From Nocardia asteroides (GTDB taxonomy: Bacteria; Actinomycetota; Actinomycetes; Mycobacteriales; Mycobacteriaceae): 64,000 nt of DNA. Below the pieces are notes generated by a model, which was given only the letters and a program-made list of their open reading frames with translations, had not been told where the DNA came from and did no database searches. Position numbers and translations under genes: made by a program. Location: assembly GCA_019930625.1 (NCBI GenBank), contig CP082844.1, forward strand, positions 4,712,001 through 4,776,000, given 5' to 3'. Each line of letters begins with the position of its first letter. Position 1 is the first letter of the stretch. This document shows positions 63,169-64,000 of the stretch, in pieces.

Positions 63169-64000
63169 TCAACCGGCGGTACGGCCCTTCCCGTTGAGCG
63201 CTTCGTCCAGCGCCGTCATCCGGGCTCGCGAGAAGGCCCGCGAGACGGGCGCTCGGTGCTCGATCAGCTCGAAGCCGTGGTAGCCGCCGCGCACCTCGTG
63301 CAGGGAACCCCCGCCTGCCGTAGCCGGTCGGCGTAGGCGATGTTCTCGTCGTAGAACAAGTCGTTGGTGCCGACGCCGATCCAGGCGGCATGCGCCGCCG
63401 ACAGATCCACGTAGCGGGCCGGTGCGGCCAACGGTGGAACCGGGCCGTTTGCGACCGGGCCGAGGTAGGCGCGCCATCCAAGCCTATTGTGCCGCTGGCT
63501 CCACATACGCAGCCGCCGCGGGTCGATGTCGGTGCGCTCGGCGGTCCGGTCATCCAGCATCGGGTAGGACAGCGCCTGCAGGACCGGGCGCACCTCGGCA
63601 CGTTCGCCAGCCAGCAGCGCGAGGGCGGCACCGAGGCCTCCGTCGGCGCTCTCCCCGACGATCGCGATGCGTTCGGCGTCGACGTCGGGCTGGGCGGCCA
63701 GCCAGCGCAGCGCGGCGTAGCAGTCCTAGAGGGGCGCGGGGAACCGATGCCGTGGCGCCCGCCGGTATTCCACCGACGCGGCGACCGCCCCGAGCCGCGC
63801 GGCGACGCGGCGGCAGAAATGATCGCCGAGCGATGCCGTGCCCAGGACGTATCCGCCGCCATGGATGAAAAGCACGCCGGGGGCTGCCGGATGACCGCGA
63901 CGGCCGCATCGTCGGCTGTGTCAAGGGCGGGGGAGCAGTGGGCGCACCGCTGTGGCTTCGGGGCCGCGCTTGCGCAGGGTGGCGGTGAAGAGCACGGGCT
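63169..64000 (-). pseudogene. HSL-family alpha/beta-hydrolase (acetyl-esterase-like), broken
   Basis: On the minus strand a hormone-sensitive-lipase-type esterase can be traced: VLFIHGGGYVLGTASLGDHF, then SVEYRRAPRHRFPAPL. A TAG follows where the family has a glutamate before DCYAALRW (63727-63729), then IAIVGESADGGLGAALAL (nucleophile serine; usual GESAGG altered). WIGVGTNDLFYDENIAYADR follows, then a frameshift to RGGYHGFELIEHRAP with the catalytic histidine. Another frame change lies before VLFIHGGG. The gene carries a stop and at least two frameshifts. It continues past the window's right edge. Confidence 0.85.

Overview
The window reads as chromosomal DNA of a high-GC actinomycete of the Nocardia/Rhodococcus type (Mycobacteriales). 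Support comes from an rbpA gene, the Holin-X/DUF3618/DUF4235 cassette, an F420-type PPOX oxidoreductase, IdeR-type iron boxes, a secreted cholesterol oxidase, many GTG starts and ATGA/GTGA overlaps, and third codon positions that are almost all G or C. I saw no rRNA, tRNA or CRISPR array.

Layout. 0-4.1 kb: the end of a TetR regulator, then a cobalamin riboswitch leading into cobN. 4.2-13.2 kb: small secreted proteins, a WYL-domain regulator, a cytochrome P450, a STAS protein, a stress-type membrane cassette, a TerD protein, an anti-sigma factor without a sigma gene, a YbdK-type carboxylate-amine ligase and the tail of a lost D-amino-acid-oxidase-like gene. 13.2-18.0 kb: a PucR regulator with a divergent protein resembling its N-terminal domain, a gamma-glutamylcyclotransferase-like gene, an epoxide hydrolase, and a complete IS5-type element inserted exactly at the epoxide hydrolase stop codon. 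18.0-30.1 kb: regulator/target pairs (XRE with methionine aminopeptidase, PadR with a VOC protein, both with visible operators), a PPOX enzyme, tldD/tldE, TetR/TSUP, a two-component system, fxsA and an amidohydrolase.

31.3-48.9 kb holds the most distinctive locus: an apolipoprotein N-acyltransferase homologue, a 4,550-residue four-module non-ribosomal peptide synthetase (C-A-T x4, TE), and a translationally coupled DrrA/DrrB-type ABC exporter, closed by a strong bidirectional terminator. The first condensation domain resembles EntF. The first adenylation domain carries the serine code DVWHFSLVD. The other three carry closely related codes of a hydrophobic type. An acylated Ser-X-X-X peptide, made and exported by this locus, is the simplest reading. 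No MbtH gene, epimerase domain, tailoring enzyme or starter-acid ligase is present in the window.

48.9-61.4 kb: rbpA, a zinc-finger protein, membrane proteins, cholesterol oxidase, a frameshifted SGNH esterase, an M23 peptidase, an ArsR regulator, a GT9 glycosyltransferase, several small membrane or secreted proteins, and a bfd-bfr iron-storage pair behind two abutting IdeR boxes. The right end (60.2-64.0 kb) is decaying lipid-metabolism DNA: an acyl-CoA dehydrogenase remnant, a MaoC hydratase, a truncated thioesterase, a DUF35 protein and an esterase pseudogene.

A regulatory thread crosses the window. A palindrome with core CGGAAG-N5/6-CTTCCG lies just upstream of the WYL regulator, just upstream of the epoxide hydrolase, and in the 1.1-kb apparently gene-free stretch before the lnt-NRPS locus. 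All readings are by eye; no database search was run.
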